Of a stretch of 64,000 nucleotides of DNA, positions 1 through 10,778 are shown in pieces. Below the pieces are notes generated by a model. It saw only the letters and a program-made list of their open reading frames with translations, did not search any database and was not told the origin of the DNA. Numbering within the stretch: the first letter of the stretch is position 1; the number at the start of each line of letters is the position of its first letter. The position numbers and the translations under genes are program-made. The DNA comes from Myroides guanonis (GTDB lineage Bacteria; Bacteroidota; Bacteroidia; Flavobacteriales; Flavobacteriaceae): positions 248,206 through 312,205 of the forward strand of contig NZ_FORU01000001.1 of NCBI RefSeq assembly GCF_900114085.1. Direction: 5' to 3'.

Positions 1-186
1 AATTATGTTTTTGTGGTTGCTGTAGTTATTAACTAATAAAGTTTCCCGAATCGGGGATGTGTTCCACATAATATATTGTTAAAATACGTCTATACTCAAA
101 CGTTTAACTTAAGTTCATTGATTTAAAGAATCAAAAAAATGATTTATTGAACAATATTCGTTATTTTTAATATAAATTAATAGTAT

Positions 187-1725
187 ATGTTATCAAAGAT
201 TTATGGTAGTGCAGTTTTGGGAATAGAAGCTGTTACAATTACGGTTGAAGTATATATAGATCAAGGTGTAAACTTCTATTTGGTAGGATTACCCGATAAT
301 GCTGTTAAGGAAAGTAGTTATAGAATTGCAGCTGCGCTTAAAAATGTGGGATATCGTTTTCCTAATAGAAAAATTACTGTGAATATGGCACCAGCTGATT
401 TGAGAAAAGAGGGTTCTGCATACGATTTAACCATTGCTATGGGTGTTTTACAGGCTTCTGAACAGATAAAGGCTCCCACTATTGGTTCTTATGTGATTAT
501 GGGGGAATTATCTCTAGATGGTAGTCTACAGCCTATAAAAGGTGCTTTACCTATTACAATGAAAGCTAAGGAAGATGGATTTAAAGGAGTTATTCTTCCA
601 ATTCAAAACTCAATGGAAGCTGCTTTGGTTGAAGGAATAAATGTATATGGAGTTAGAAATATTAAAGAAGTTATAGAGTTTTTTGAAGGAATTATTGAAA
701 TTGAACCAACTACTATTGACGTAGCTTTAAGTCTTGGAGTGCTTGCTAAAGATTCTATGGAACTTGATTATAAGGATGTAAAAGGGCAAAATATTGTGAA
801 GAGATGTATGGAGGTTGCAGCGGCTGGTGGGCATAATATTTTATTAATTGGCCCACCTGGTTCAGGTAAAACAATGATCGCAAAGCGACTACCTAGTATT
901 TTACCTCCAATGAGTGTAGAAGAGGCATTAGAAACAACGAAAATACATAGTGTTGTAGGTAAAGTGAAGGATTTGTCTTTAATGAAGAATCGCCCATTTA
1001 GAAGTCCACATCATACAGCTTCAAGTGTTTCATTAGTAGGAGGGGGGAGTTATCCTCAACCAGGTGAGATATCTTTAGCGCATAATGGTGTTTTATTTCT
1101 CGATGAATTACCTGAATTTAAAAGGGAGGTTTTAGAAGTGATGAGACAACCTTTAGAAGATAGAGAAGTTACCATTGCTCGAGCTCGTTTTACAATTACT
1201 TATCCTTCTTCTTTTATGCTTGTAGCTAGTATGAATCCAAGTCCTAATGGATACTTTAATGATGCAGATTCATCTAGAACAACCAGTAAAGCAGATATGG
1301 ACCGATATTTAGGGAAAATATCTGGACCTTTATTAGATCGAATTGATATGCATGTGGAAGTAAGTCCATTACCTTTTGAATCATTGTCAAAGGCCGCTTT
1401 GGCTGAGAACAGTGATTCTATAAAGAAAAGAGTAGTTGCTGCTAGGTTAATTCAATCTCTTCGTTTTGAAAACTATAAGGGTATACATTATAATGCGCAA
1501 TTAAATACATCTCTATTAAGAAAGTATTGTGTATTAGATTCAGAGTCTTTGGAGTTATTGAAGATGGCTATGACTAAATTAAATTTATCTGGAAGAGCAT
1601 ATGATAGGATACTAAAGGTCGCTAGGACTATTGCGGATTTAGAGGCTTCAGAGACGATACAGTCTCATCACATCGGTGAAGCTATTCAATATAGGAGTTT
1701 GGATAGGGAAGGGTGGTTATACTGA
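187..1725 (+). CDS. yifB: YifB/ComM family Mg-chelatase-like AAA+ ATPase
   Basis: The 512-residue protein has the YifB/ComM layout: an N-terminal Lon-protease-like (ChlI) fold at about residues 1-170, then an AAA+ Mg-chelatase core with Walker A GPPGSGKT at about 222-229 and Walker B FLDELPEF at about 304-311, and a C-terminal lid with the motif SGRAYDRILKVARTIADLE. The ComM branch is a hexameric helicase that promotes branch migration during natural transformation; that role here is inferred from family. The length is normal and the ATG is preceded by an A/T-rich stretch. It is monocistronic and converges on the TPR gene at 1913. Confidence 0.93.
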   Translation: MLSKIYGSAVLGIEAVTITVEVYIDQGVNFYLVGLPDNAVKESSYRIAAALKNVGYRFPNRKITVNMAPADLRKEGSAYDLTIAMGVLQASEQIKAPTIGSYVIMGELSLDGSLQPIKGALPITMKAKEDGFKGVILPIQNSMEAALVEGINVYGVRNIKEVIEFFEGIIEIEPTTIDVALSLGVLAKDSMELDYKDVKGQNIVKRCMEVAAAGGHNILLIGPPGSGKTMIAKRLPSILPPMSVEEALETTKIHSVVGKVKDLSLMKNRPFRSPHHTASSVSLVGGGSYPQPGEISLAHNGVLFLDELPEFKREVLEVMRQPLEDREVTIARARFTITYPSSFMLVASMNPSPNGYFNDADSSRTTSKADMDRYLGKISGPLLDRIDMHVEVSPLPFESLSKAALAENSDSIKKRVVAARLIQSLRFENYKGIHYNAQLNTSLLRKYCVLDSESLELLKMAMTKLNLSGRAYDRILKVARTIADLEASETIQSHHIGEAIQYRSLDREGWLY

Positions 1726-1810
1726 CATATTACTAGAATTATCTATTATGATGGCTGCAAAATATTTCAAGTATTTAAAAAGCATATGGAATATCATGAA
1801 TTTTAGGAAA

Positions 1811-1858
1811 ACAAAAAATGGCAAAATCGAAAGTGTATACACTTACAATTTTACCATT
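1811..1858 (-). terminator. Rho-independent terminator of the gyrA-TPR transcript
   Basis: The sequence at 1817-1858 folds into a 21-bp stem centred on 1837/1838. Read on the minus strand, two of its three imperfect positions are G-U wobbles, and the stem is followed by TTTTTGTTTTCC. It therefore terminates the minus-strand gene ending at 1913 better than the plus-strand gene. Confidence 0.8.
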
Positions 1859-1870
1859 TCAATCTTATTT

Positions 1871-1902
1871 ATTGATTAGCCTTTATTAAAAGGTTTATCA
1901 AT
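1871..1902 (+). terminator. possible terminator hairpin after yifB
   Basis: Arms at 1871-1884 and 1889-1902 (ATTGATTAGCCTTT and AAAGGTTTATCAAT) pair with one G-U wobble and one mismatch around a 4-nt loop. The downstream sequence is AT-rich but lacks a clean T run, so terminator function is uncertain. Confidence 0.35.
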
Positions 1903-1912
1903 AATTATTCAA

Positions 1913-3178
1913 TTATTTAGATTCTAATTCATTCGCTTTAGCAGTCATTTCAAGTGCTCTATAAATGCCTAATAAAGTGCTTTTTGCTTCTTGATTATTA
2001 GGATTAATTGAAAGAACTTTTTCAAGATCTGTCATTGCATCTCTATAGATAACATTCTTTTGCTTTTTAAGCTCATCATATTTCTTGTTATCCGCAGAAG
2101 ACATACCTAAACTGTTCATTTTGTTTGTGATTGCTTCGTCTGGTTGTAATTTTAAAATAGCAAGATTTAAATAAGCATTTTCTGACTTAGGGTTAATTGC
2201 AATTGCTTTGGTGTAATATTCTTTAGCTGCATCGTATTTACCTGCTTGGTAACTAGTAACACCTAAATTATACAATAACACATCATCATTAGGATTTTTT
2301 GTTAAAGCCTCTTTTGCTAACTCTTCATATTTTCCCATGTTATTTGATTTCAAATAGATATCCATCTGAGTTAATAGCAAGTTCATATCGTCTGGATTTG
2401 CTTTACGAGCATCACCAATTAAAGATTCTGCTTGATCCATTTTACCTTCTTGGTAATATATTAAAGCTAAATTTTTAATGATTTCAGGACGTTTAGATTC
2501 TTCTTTTACAAGTTTAGGATCAGTATGTGTACCTTGTTTAACCATTAGGTCACGCATTTTTGAATCTTTACCAAAACTTTGTACTTGTCCAGAAGCCTTT
2601 TCCGTAGCGGTATAATACGAATCGTTTCCTTTAAAGTTTAAATCTAGGAGTGTTTTATAGTGTTTAATAGCAGTATCATACTCTTTAGAATTGATAGCGG
2701 TAGATGCTGCATAATATAAATAAAGGGTGTCTTGTGGATTCAATTCAAAAGCTTGTGTAAAGCGTTTGGTTGCTCCTTTATAGTTTGAAGCATTGTTATC
2801 TTCAACCCCTTTATTGATTACTTGTTGCGAAACTTCTTTTAATTCCTCAGTTGCTTGTTTAACATACTTACTATTTGCATTTTTATCAAGCTCAAATAGT
2901 TTATTGTATGATTTCATAACGTTTTCAACGTTGGCATCAAAGTTTTGGTTTTTTCTAATTTCTTCTACTGCTAAATTACCGTTCAGAAAATAGTATTGAA
3001 TTTTCTGTTCGTTGCTAGCATTAGGAAGTAAAGCTTCTACTTTGTTAAGAGCTGCTTTAGCTTCTGAAATACTTCCTTTTTTAATTGCTTTTTCAGCATC
3101 TTTTAGTTCTGCTTTTTGAGCAATCGAAAAGCTTGTAGTAAATAAAGCTGAAAGCAATAAGACATATCTCTTATTCAT
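1913..3178 (-). CDS. exported tetratricopeptide-repeat protein
   Basis: A 421-residue protein with a Sec signal peptide (hydrophobic LLLSALFTTSF, predicted cleavage after SIAQ), followed by alpha-helical TPR units. The clearest repeats are near residues 145-180, 235-265 and 300-335, with typical G-x-Y-x-x-A patterns such as YQAGKYDAAKEYYTKAIAINP. It is probably a periplasmic or outer-membrane-associated scaffold; no catalytic motif is visible. It lies 29 nt downstream of gyrA on the same strand and probably shares its transcript, ending at the hairpin at 1811-1858. The partner is unknown. Confidence 0.85.
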   Translation of the reverse strand: MNKRYVLLLSALFTTSFSIAQKAELKDAEKAIKKGSISEAKAALNKVEALLPNASNEQKIQYYFLNGNLAVEEIRKNQNFDANVENVMKSYNKLFELDKNANSKYVKQATEELKEVSQQVINKGVEDNNASNYKGATKRFTQAFELNPQDTLYLYYAASTAINSKEYDTAIKHYKTLLDLNFKGNDSYYTATEKASGQVQSFGKDSKMRDLMVKQGTHTDPKLVKEESKRPEIIKNLALIYYQEGKMDQAESLIGDARKANPDDMNLLLTQMDIYLKSNNMGKYEELAKEALTKNPNDDVLLYNLGVTSYQAGKYDAAKEYYTKAIAINPKSENAYLNLAILKLQPDEAITNKMNSLGMSSADNKKYDELKKQKNVIYRDAMTDLEKVLSINPNNQEAKSTLLGIYRALEMTAKANELESK

Positions 3179-3207
3179 TTTTCAAAATTTAATTAGTTAT
3201 TATAGTT

Positions 3208-5763
3208 CTATTCTTGTGTTTCAGTATCTTCAGTTGTTTCAGTATCTTCAATATCGTTGTCAGTTGTTTCTAAATCTTCATCAAGATTATTGATATCTAC
3301 TTCTTCATATTCTACTTCTTCTTCATCATCTTTCATTACTTTTGCTACTGCAGCAATAGAATCATTCCCCTTAATATTGATTAATTTCACACCTTGTGTA
3401 GCACGGCCCATTACACGTAGGTCTGATATTTTCATACGAATTGTTAAGCCAGATTTATTGATAATCATTAAATCGTCAGCATCTGTTACTGCATTGATTG
3501 ATACTAAAAGACCTGTTTTCTCAGTAATGTTCATGGTTTTTACACCTTTTCCACCACGGTTAGTCTCTCTATACTCATCAAGTGAAGATCTTTTTCCGTA
3601 ACCTTTTTCAGATACAACTAAGATTTCACTACTCATATCATTAACAGAAACCATGCCTATTACTTCATCTTGTTCGTCAGCAAGTGTAATACCTCTTACA
3701 CCTGATGCAGTTCTACCCATAGGACGTGTTTTACCTTCATCGAAACGAACTAGTTTACCAGATTTAAGAGCAATTAAAACTTTAGAATTACCATCTGTTA
3801 ATTTCGCTTCTAGTAACTCATCTTCTTCTCTAATAGTAATGGCGTTAATACCGTTTAATCTTGGACGTGAATATTGCTCTAGAGGAGTTTTCTTAACTTG
3901 TCCCTTTTTGGTAGCCATAATAACGTATTGACTATTGATGTATTCTTCATCTTTTAAGTCTTGGGTACATATAAAGGCTTTAACTTTATCATCATTTTCA
4001 ATGTTGATTAAGTTTTGAATAGCTCTACCTTTACTTGTTTTTGATCCTTCTGGAATCTCGTAAACGCGCATCCAATAACACTTACCTTTTTGAGTGAAGA
4101 ATAACATATATTGATGATTAGTAGCAACATACATGTGCTCTAGGAAGTCTAGGTCTCTTGTTCCTGCAGACTTTTGCCCTACACCACCACGGTTTTGTGT
4201 TTTGTATTCTGAAAGTGGAGTTCTTTTAATGTAACCTGCATGAGAAATTGTAATTACAACTTGTTCATCTGCAATTAAATCCTCAATACTTACATCTCCA
4301 CCAGCGTATTCAATAACTGAACGACGTTCATCTCCGTATTTATCTCTAATTTCAACTAACTCTTCCTTAATTAAGTTCATACGCAATTCCTTGCTTGCTA
4401 ACAACTCTTTTAAGTGAGTAATTAATTTCATTATTTCTTCATACTCATTACGAAGTTTGTCTTGCTCTAGTCCTGTTAATTGACGCAAACGCATCTCAAC
4501 AATTGCTCTAGCTTGAATCTCAGATAAACCAAATCGTTCTATTAATTTGGCTCTAGCTTCATCCGCATTTTTAGAACCTCTGATTAATGCAATTACTTCA
4601 TCTATATTATCAGATGCAATAATTAAACCTTCTAAGATATGTGCGCGTTCTTCTGCTTTTCTTAATTCGAATTCAGCACGTCTAGTAACCACTTCATGTC
4701 GGTGGTTTACAAAGTGAAGGATCAAATCTTTTAAATTAAGCATTTCAGGTCTTCCGTTTACTAAAGCGATATTGTTAACGCTGAAAGAAGTTTGAAGTTG
4801 CGTGTATTTGAAAAGGGTGTTTAAAACTACGTTAGGTACTGCGTCACGTTTAAGAATATAAACAATTCTCATTCCTTTTCTATCCGACTCGTCACGAATA
4901 GTTGCAATACCTTCTATTTTTTTATCGTTAACAGCTTCAGCAGTTTTTTTAATCATTTCTGCTTTGTTTACTTGATATGGAATCTCAGTAACAATAATGC
5001 ATTCACGACCATCAACTTCTTCGAAAGCTGTTTTAGCTCTCATTACTACACGACCTCTACCAGTTTTGAATGCCTCGCGCACTCCTTCATAGCCATAAAT
5101 GATTCCTCCTGTAGGGAAGTCGGGTGCTTTAATATAATTAATTAATTCATCGATTTCAATGTCATTGTTGTCGATATATGCAAGTGTACCGTCAATAACT
5201 TCGGTTAGGTTGTGAGGTGCCATGTTAGTAGCCATACCAACTGCAATACCTGAAGCTCCATTAATTAATAGATTCGGTATTTTTGTAGGCATAACTTTCG
5301 GTTCCTCTAAAGAGTCATCAAAGTTCAATTGAAAATCTACGGTTTCTTTTTCAAGGTCAGCAAGAATTTCTTCAGAAATCTTTTTCATTCTTGCTTCAGT
5401 ATAACGCATAGCAGCTGGACTATCACCATCTACAGAACCAAAGTTACCTTGTCCATCAACAAGTAAATAACGTAAGCTCCAATCTTGAGCCATACGAACC
5501 ATTGCGTCATATACTGAGGTGTCACCGTGAGGGTGATATTTACCAAGTACTTCTCCAACAATTCTCGCTGATTTTTTATGAGCTCTATTGGACAGTAGTC
5601 CTAACTCGTGCATACCAAATAATACTCTTCGATGAACAGGTTTTAAGCCATCTCTAACATCGGGAAGCGCTCTAGAAACAATTACCGACATGGAGTAGTC
5701 GATATAAGCCGATTTCATCTGCTCCTCTATGTTAATGGGAATTAACTTTTCTCCTTCAGACAT
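3208..5763 (-). CDS. gyrA: DNA gyrase subunit A
   Basis: GyrA is the breakage-reunion subunit of the type II topoisomerase that introduces negative supercoils. The 851-residue protein has the catalytic tyrosine Y121 in [10 protein letters not shown] and the quinolone-resistance region [10 protein letters not shown], with Thr at 82 (E. coli S83) and Asp at 86 (E. coli D87). The beta-pinwheel C-terminal domain is present. The blade-1 GyrA box is degenerate (QNRGGVG instead of QRRGGKG), while a better match, TNRGGKG, occurs near residue 733. A strongly acidic tail follows. I chose the ATG giving [16 protein letters not shown], the usual flavobacterial start. The gene is divergent from clpC. Confidence 0.97.
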   Translation of the reverse strand: MSEGEKLIPINIEEQMKSAYIDYSMSVIVSRALPDVRDGLKPVHRRVLFGMHELGLLSNRAHKKSARIVGEVLGKYHPHGDTSVYDAMVRMAQDWSLRYLLVDGQGNFGSVDGDSPAAMRYTEARMKKISEEILADLEKETVDFQLNFDDSLEEPKVMPTKIPNLLINGASGIAVGMATNMAPHNLTEVIDGTLAYIDNNDIEIDELINYIKAPDFPTGGIIYGYEGVREAFKTGRGRVVMRAKTAFEEVDGRECIIVTEIPYQVNKAEMIKKTAEAVNDKKIEGIATIRDESDRKGMRIVYILKRDAVPNVVLNTLFKYTQLQTSFSVNNIALVNGRPEMLNLKDLILHFVNHRHEVVTRRAEFELRKAEERAHILEGLIIASDNIDEVIALIRGSKNADEARAKLIERFGLSEIQARAIVEMRLRQLTGLEQDKLRNEYEEIMKLITHLKELLASKELRMNLIKEELVEIRDKYGDERRSVIEYAGGDVSIEDLIADEQVVITISHAGYIKRTPLSEYKTQNRGGVGQKSAGTRDLDFLEHMYVATNHQYMLFFTQKGKCYWMRVYEIPEGSKTSKGRAIQNLINIENDDKVKAFICTQDLKDEEYINSQYVIMATKKGQVKKTPLEQYSRPRLNGINAITIREEDELLEAKLTDGNSKVLIALKSGKLVRFDEGKTRPMGRTASGVRGITLADEQDEVIGMVSVNDMSSEILVVSEKGYGKRSSLDEYRETNRGGKGVKTMNITEKTGLLVSINAVTDADDLMIINKSGLTIRMKISDLRVMGRATQGVKLINIKGNDSIAAVAKVMKDDEEEVEYEEVDINNLDEDLETTDNDIEDTETTEDTETQE

Positions 5764-6020
5764 AAGTATATAAATTTAAATTGTCAAAATATAAAACGTG
5801 CTAATATACGTATTATACTACTTTTTTGAACTATTAATTCGTTTATATTTCCCGTTTTTATTAACAATTTAAATTAAAACAGTCTTGAAAAAGTATTGGG
5901 AATATTTTTGTTTCTCATTTATTTTTTGTCAATTAGCTATATACTACTTTTTTGAAGTTAGGTATGCTTTTTGCAATTTACACCACATATAATAATATTC
6001 ACCTATTAAAAGATTTAGAA

Positions 6021-8573
6021 ATGGACGATAACTTTTCACAAAATGTAAAAGACGTGATCAATTTCAGTAAAGATGAAGCCTTGCGCTTGGGTCATGACTT
6101 TATAGGAACGGAACACCTTTTATTAGGCTTAATACGAGTAGATCAAGGTGAAGCATTCACCATCTTAAATAATTTAGATATCGATATTGATTTTCTTAGA
6201 AGTAAAATTGAAAATCTTAATCCTTCTCAACATGGAAAGGATTTACTTAACAATAAAAGTACATTACACTTAACAAAGCAAGCTGAAAGAGCGTTGAGAA
6301 TGACCTTTTTAGAAGCGAAAGTTTTTAAAAACACTGCTATAAACACAGGGCACTTATTGTTGTGTATATTAAAAAATGACGATGATCCAACTGCTCAGGT
6401 TTTAAATAAATTGAAAGTTGACTACGATGTCGTAAAAGAAGAATTTATGAGTCTAATTGGTGATGATTCACAAGAAGAATTAGATGAGTTTTTTGAGACT
6501 CCTAAAGCTGAAACTTTTGAAGAGTCACGACAAAATGACAGTAATCGTGACAGTTTAGACGGTGGTTCTGCTTCTAAAACAACTAAAAAATCTAAGACTC
6601 CGGTTTTAGATAATTTTGGAAGAGATTTAACAGAAATGGCCGAAAACGGTAAGTTAGATCCTGTGGTAGGAAGAGAAAAGGAAATTGAACGTGTTTCACA
6701 AATCCTAAGTAGAAGAAAGAAAAATAATCCACTTTTAATAGGTGAGCCAGGTGTTGGTAAATCTGCTATTGCCGAAGGTTTGGCTCTACGAATCATTCAG
6801 AAGAAAGTTTCTAGGATTTTGTTCAATAAGCGAGTTGTAACTCTAGATTTAGCTAGTTTAGTTGCAGGAACAAAATATAGAGGACAATTTGAAGAAAGGA
6901 TGAAAGCCGTTATGAATGAATTGGAGAAAAATGATGATATCATTTTGTTCATTGATGAGATCCATACCATTGTTGGGGCAGGAGGAGCTACCGGTTCATT
7001 AGATGCTTCTAATATGTTTAAACCTGCATTAGCAAGAGGAGAGATTCAATGTATTGGAGCAACTACACTTGATGAGTTTAGACAACATATTGAAAAAGAC
7101 GGTGCATTAGAAAGACGTTTTCAGAAAGTAATTGTAGAACCAACATCAGTTGACGAAACAATTATTATTCTAAATAATATTAAAAATAAATATGAAGACC
7201 ATCATAGTGTTACCTATACAGATGAAGCTATTGAGGCATGTGTTAAGTTAACTAATAGATATATGAGTGATCGATTCTTACCAGATAAGGCTATTGATGC
7301 TTTAGATGAAGTGGGTTCTCGTGTGCATATTACTAATATAAACGTTCCTAAAGAAGTTTTAGAACTTGAAGCAAAACTGGAGCAAGTGCGTGAAGATAAG
7401 AATGAGATGGTCAAGAAGCAAAAGTATGAGGAGGCAGCACATTTAAGGGATACTGAGAAAAAGGTTGAAAACGATTTAGCGATAGCTCAAGAGAAATGGG
7501 AAGAAGATTCTAAGAATAATAGAATAGTTGTTACGGAGGAAGATGTTGCTGATGTTGTTTCTATGATGACTGGTATACCGTTGAATAAAATTGCACAAAA
7601 AGAAATCACTAAATTGTCGAAACTACCTGAACAAATTAAAGGTAAAGTGATAGGGCAAAGTGATGCTGTAAACAAAATTGCTAAAGCTATTCAGCGTAAT
7701 CGTACTGGTTTGAAGGATCCAAATAAACCGATAGGTTCGTTTATTTTTCTTGGACAAACAGGAGTTGGGAAAACACAATTAGCAAAAGTAATAGCTAAGG
7801 AGATGTTTGACTCAGAGGATGCGTTGGTGCGTATTGATATGAGTGAGTTTATGGAGAAATTTGCGGTATCTAGATTAGTAGGGGCTCCTCCAGGGTATGT
7901 AGGTTATGAAGAAGGAGGGCAATTGACAGAGAAAATCCGTAGGAAACCTTATAGTGTTATTCTTTTAGATGAGATAGAAAAGGCTCATCCAGATGTCTTT
8001 AATATGATGTTACAGGTGTTAGACGATGGTCATTTAACAGATAGTTTAGGTCGAAAAGTTGATTTTAGGAATACTATTATTATTATGACTTCAAACATTG
8101 GTTCGAGACAATTAAAAGATTTTGGGCAAGGTGTTGGATTTGGAACACAGACGAAGAAAGATCAATCAAATGAGTATTCTAAGTCAGTAATTGAAAACGC
8201 GCTTAAGAAGGCATTTGCACCAGAATTCTTAAATAGAATTGATGATATTGTTGTGTTTAATGCTTTGGAAAAAGATGATATCCATAAGATTATTGATATT
8301 GAGTTAGAAAAACTTTATAAACGTTTAGAAGAACTAGAATATCATCTTATCTTGAAAGATGAGGCAAAAGACTTTATAGCAGATAAAGGATTTGACAAGC
8401 AATATGGAGCAAGACCTTTAAAAAGGGCTATTCAAAAGTATATAGAAGACCCTTTAGCAGAGGAGATTGTAAATGCTAAGATTCAAGCAGGAGACGAGAT
8501 TGAAATGTCTTTGAGTGATGATAAGGAATCTTTAATAATAAGAGTTACAACTGCAAAAAAACCTACTAATTAG
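6021..8573 (+). CDS. clpC: ClpC-type AAA+ chaperone/protease ATPase subunit
   Basis: This is a Clp/Hsp100 unfoldase that feeds substrates to the ClpP peptidase. From the ATG at 6021 the protein has 850 residues: two Clp N-terminal repeats (about 1-145), AAA+ module 1 with Walker A GEPGVGKS at 241, a UVR motif (KYEEAAHLRDTEKK) at about 468, which marks ClpC rather than ClpB, AAA+ module 2 with Walker A GQTGVGKT at 578, and the C-terminal D2-small domain. An in-frame TTG at 5952 would add 23 residues unlike any Clp N-terminus, so MDDNFSQNVKDV is taken as the start. The terminator overlaps the stop codon. Confidence 0.96.
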   Translation: MDDNFSQNVKDVINFSKDEALRLGHDFIGTEHLLLGLIRVDQGEAFTILNNLDIDIDFLRSKIENLNPSQHGKDLLNNKSTLHLTKQAERALRMTFLEAKVFKNTAINTGHLLLCILKNDDDPTAQVLNKLKVDYDVVKEEFMSLIGDDSQEELDEFFETPKAETFEESRQNDSNRDSLDGGSASKTTKKSKTPVLDNFGRDLTEMAENGKLDPVVGREKEIERVSQILSRRKKNNPLLIGEPGVGKSAIAEGLALRIIQKKVSRILFNKRVVTLDLASLVAGTKYRGQFEERMKAVMNELEKNDDIILFIDEIHTIVGAGGATGSLDASNMFKPALARGEIQCIGATTLDEFRQHIEKDGALERRFQKVIVEPTSVDETIIILNNIKNKYEDHHSVTYTDEAIEACVKLTNRYMSDRFLPDKAIDALDEVGSRVHITNINVPKEVLELEAKLEQVREDKNEMVKKQKYEEAAHLRDTEKKVENDLAIAQEKWEEDSKNNRIVVTEEDVADVVSMMTGIPLNKIAQKEITKLSKLPEQIKGKVIGQSDAVNKIAKAIQRNRTGLKDPNKPIGSFIFLGQTGVGKTQLAKVIAKEMFDSEDALVRIDMSEFMEKFAVSRLVGAPPGYVGYEEGGQLTEKIRRKPYSVILLDEIEKAHPDVFNMMLQVLDDGHLTDSLGRKVDFRNTIIIMTSNIGSRQLKDFGQGVGFGTQTKKDQSNEYSKSVIENALKKAFAPEFLNRIDDIVVFNALEKDDIHKIIDIELEKLYKRLEELEYHLILKDEAKDFIADKGFDKQYGARPLKRAIQKYIEDPLAEEIVNAKIQAGDEIEMSLSDDKESLIIRVTTAKKPTN

Positions 8574-8584
8574 TAGGTTTTTTT
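8555..8584 (+). terminator. Rho-independent terminator overlapping the clpC stop
   Basis: The 18-nt perfect palindrome ACCTACTAATTAGTAGGT (8561-8578) is preceded by A6 and followed by T-rich sequence. The clpC TAG stop (8571-8573) lies inside the 3' arm. Confidence 0.92.
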
Positions 8585-8670
8585 ATGTGTTTTAAGAATT
8601 TGTAAATTAATTATAATTTTTATTTTTCATATTGTTTTAAGTACTATTTTAGTTTCGTAAAACAATTGAA

Positions 8671-10038
8671 ATGTTAGAAAAGGTTATTGTTGGAAGTGAA
8701 GAGTGGTGCTCTTTCCCTTCACTAGGTATTCCTACCATGAAGGCTCGTGTTGATTCGGGTGCGAAAACTTCTGCTTTACATGCAGTTAATATAGTTCCTT
8801 TTGAGAAAGATGGGGAAAAGTGGTTGAAATTTGATGTGAATCCATTGCAAAATAATGGAAAGACGATTAAGCACTGTGAGGCTAAAATGGTTGATAAGCG
8901 CATCGTTAAAAGCTCAAGTGGATCGCGTGAATCACGTTATGTTATTCAAACCGTTCTTGATTTAGGAGGTAATCAATGGGAAGTAGAGGTTACTCTTACT
9001 AATAGGGACTCTATGGGATACCGTATGTTGTTAGGAAGAGAAGCAATGAGTGGTAGGGTGTTGGTAGATCCAGAGCAACATTTTTTACTAGGTCAACCTA
9101 CTACAGAAAAACTTAAAGAATATTACAATTCTTCTTCTGTCGAAAAAAAGGGTTTACGAATTGGAGTTTTAGCAAGTAATCCTGAATTATATAGTAATAA
9201 AAGAATTATTGAAGCAGGGGAGCTGAGAGGACATGAGATGCATTTCCTGAATTTGAAGTATTGCTACATGAAGTTGGATGCAAATCAACCTGAAATACAT
9301 TATAGAGGTGGACGTGTATTGAATGATTTTGATGCTGTTATTCCACGAATTAGACCAAGTATGACTTATTATGGTTGTGCATTAACTCGTCATTTTGAGT
9401 CTTTAAAGGTTTTTAGTTTAAATACTGCTGCTGCCATCACTCAGTCAAGGGATAAGTTATTTTCTCTGCAATTATTACTAAATAACGGAGTTGATATTCC
9501 TACAACTGGATTTGCAAATTCTCCACTTGATACAAATGATTTAATTAAAATGGTTGGAGGAAGCCCTTTGATAATTAAATTATTGGAGGGGACCCAAGGG
9601 AAGGGGGTAGTGTTAGCAGAAACTAAAAAAGCTGCTGAAAGTGTAATTAATGCTTTTAAGAGTTTGAACGCTAATATTTTAGTGCAAGAATTTATAAAAG
9701 AAGCTAATGGTAAGGATATTCGTTGCTTTGTAATTGATGGAAAGGTTGTTGCTGCTATACAGAGAGAAGCTTTGCCTGGAGAATTCCGAGCTAATATTCA
9801 TTTAGGAGGTACTGCTTCTGTAATAAAAGTTACCGCAGAAGAAAAACGTATAGCTATCAAGGCAGCTAAAGCGATGAATTTAAAAGTAGCAGGTGTTGAT
9901 ATTATTCGTTCGGATAAAGGACCTTTGTTGTTGGAGGTGAATTCTTCACCTGGTTTAGAGGGGATTGAAGGAGCTACAAATAAAGATATTGCAAGTGAAA
10001 TGATTAAAGCAATTGAGAAGCAATTCAAATGGAGTTAG
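8671..10038 (+). CDS. rimK: fusion of retropepsin-like (RimB-type) domain and RimK glutamate ligase
   Basis: The 455-residue protein joins two domains. Residues 1-150 resemble the 'ATP-dependent zinc protease' family (PF05618), with a retropepsin-like signature [11 protein letters not shown] at about 27-37 (D28). Residues about 160-455 are an ATP-grasp ligase of the RimK family ([39 protein letters not shown] near 423-436). RimK adds glutamates to ribosomal protein S6; in other bacteria the zinc-protease-like partner (RimB) is a separate adjacent gene. The substrate here is inferred. A weak TAGTTTCG box lies at 8650-8657. The gene stands alone and ends at a strong terminator. Confidence 0.88.
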   Translation: MLEKVIVGSEEWCSFPSLGIPTMKARVDSGAKTSALHAVNIVPFEKDGEKWLKFDVNPLQNNGKTIKHCEAKMVDKRIVKSSSGSRESRYVIQTVLDLGGNQWEVEVTLTNRDSMGYRMLLGREAMSGRVLVDPEQHFLLGQPTTEKLKEYYNSSSVEKKGLRIGVLASNPELYSNKRIIEAGELRGHEMHFLNLKYCYMKLDANQPEIHYRGGRVLNDFDAVIPRIRPSMTYYGCALTRHFESLKVFSLNTAAAITQSRDKLFSLQLLLNNGVDIPTTGFANSPLDTNDLIKMVGGSPLIIKLLEGTQGKGVVLAETKKAAESVINAFKSLNANILVQEFIKEANGKDIRCFVIDGKVVAAIQREALPGEFRANIHLGGTASVIKVTAEEKRIAIKAAKAMNLKVAGVDIIRSDKGPLLLEVNSSPGLEGIEGATNKDIASEMIKAIEKQFKWS

Positions 10039-10055
10039 AGTTTTAAAAAAAGAAT

Positions 10056-10097
10056 AAAAATGCCCCTTTCGACTGAAGTTTAAAAGGGGCATTTTTT
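10056..10097. terminator. bidirectional terminator between rimK and carbonic anhydrase genes
   Basis: Arms AAAAATGCCCCTTT and AAAAGGGGCATTTTTT surround a short loop. There are T runs on both strands, so the hairpin serves the converging genes ending at 10038 and 10120. Confidence 0.9.
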
Positions 10098-10119
10098 ATT
10101 TCATGTGGGATGTTGTTTA

Positions 10120-10773
10120 TCAGAAATGCTTTTTAAAGCGTAATTGGTAAACTTCGTCTAGTTCTTGGTTACTAGTTACGTTCACTTCAAGATCGGTAAC
10201 ATAGCCAGAATTTAAGCCGTAAACCCATCCATGAATACTTAATTCTTGATTGCGTTCCCATGCTTGTTGAACAATAGATGTTTTGGCTAAATCATACACT
10301 TGTTCTTTGACATTTATTTCCACAAAACGATTGAACCGTTGTCCTTCATCTTCAATTTCATTTAATTCATCTTGATGTAAACGATATACTGTTTTTATAT
10401 GTCGAATCCAGTTGTCAATTAAGCCTACAGAGTCATTTCGCATAGCAGCTTGTACTCCTCCACATCCATAATGACCACAGACTATTATGTTTTTAATTTT
10501 AAGAACATTCACGGCATAATCCAAAACACTTAACATACTCATGTCTGTATGGATTACCATATTGGCAATATTTCTATGAACAAATACGTCACCAGGCTCA
10601 GCACCAATTACCTCGTTTGCCGGTACTCTACTATCTGAACAACCAATCCATAATAAGGGAGGGGTCTGTTTTTCACAGAGTCTTTTGAAGTAGTTAGGAT
10701 TGATGGTAAGTTTTTGCTCAACCCAAGCCTTGTTGTTTTCTAATATTTGTTTATAAAAATCGTTCTTACTCAA
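10120..10773 (-). CDS. can: beta-carbonic anhydrase (Can-like)
   Basis: The enzyme interconverts CO2 and bicarbonate in the cytoplasm. The 217-residue protein carries all beta-class zinc ligands and the catalytic dyad: C45, D47 and R49 in CSDSR, then H101 and C104 in HYGCGG. It closely follows the E. coli Can pattern (NNKAWVEQ start; EPGDVFVHRNIANMV). It lies 5 nt downstream of a second, divergent beta-carbonic anhydrase, so the two are very probably one operon. Confidence 0.94.
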   Translation of the reverse strand: MSKNDFYKQILENNKAWVEQKLTINPNYFKRLCEKQTPPLLWIGCSDSRVPANEVIGAEPGDVFVHRNIANMVIHTDMSMLSVLDYAVNVLKIKNIIVCGHYGCGGVQAAMRNDSVGLIDNWIRHIKTVYRLHQDELNEIEDEGQRFNRFVEINVKEQVYDLAKTSIVQQAWERNQELSIHGWVYGLNSGYVTDLEVNVTSNQELDEVYQLRFKKHF

Positions 10774-10778
10774 AATGA

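Noticed and set aside
1..186. Short palindrome CCCGAATCGGG near 45-55 as a terminator
   Set aside because: The stem is too short and no T run follows; the upstream gene is outside the window.
1676..1879. 67-codon plus-strand ORF overlapping the yifB end
   Set aside because: It overlaps yifB in another frame and runs through the terminator hairpins at 1811-1902; its product has no family-like features.
5952..6020. TTG start extending clpC by 23 residues
   Set aside because: The added residues resemble no Clp N-terminus, whereas the ATG at 6021 gives the standard MDDNF start.
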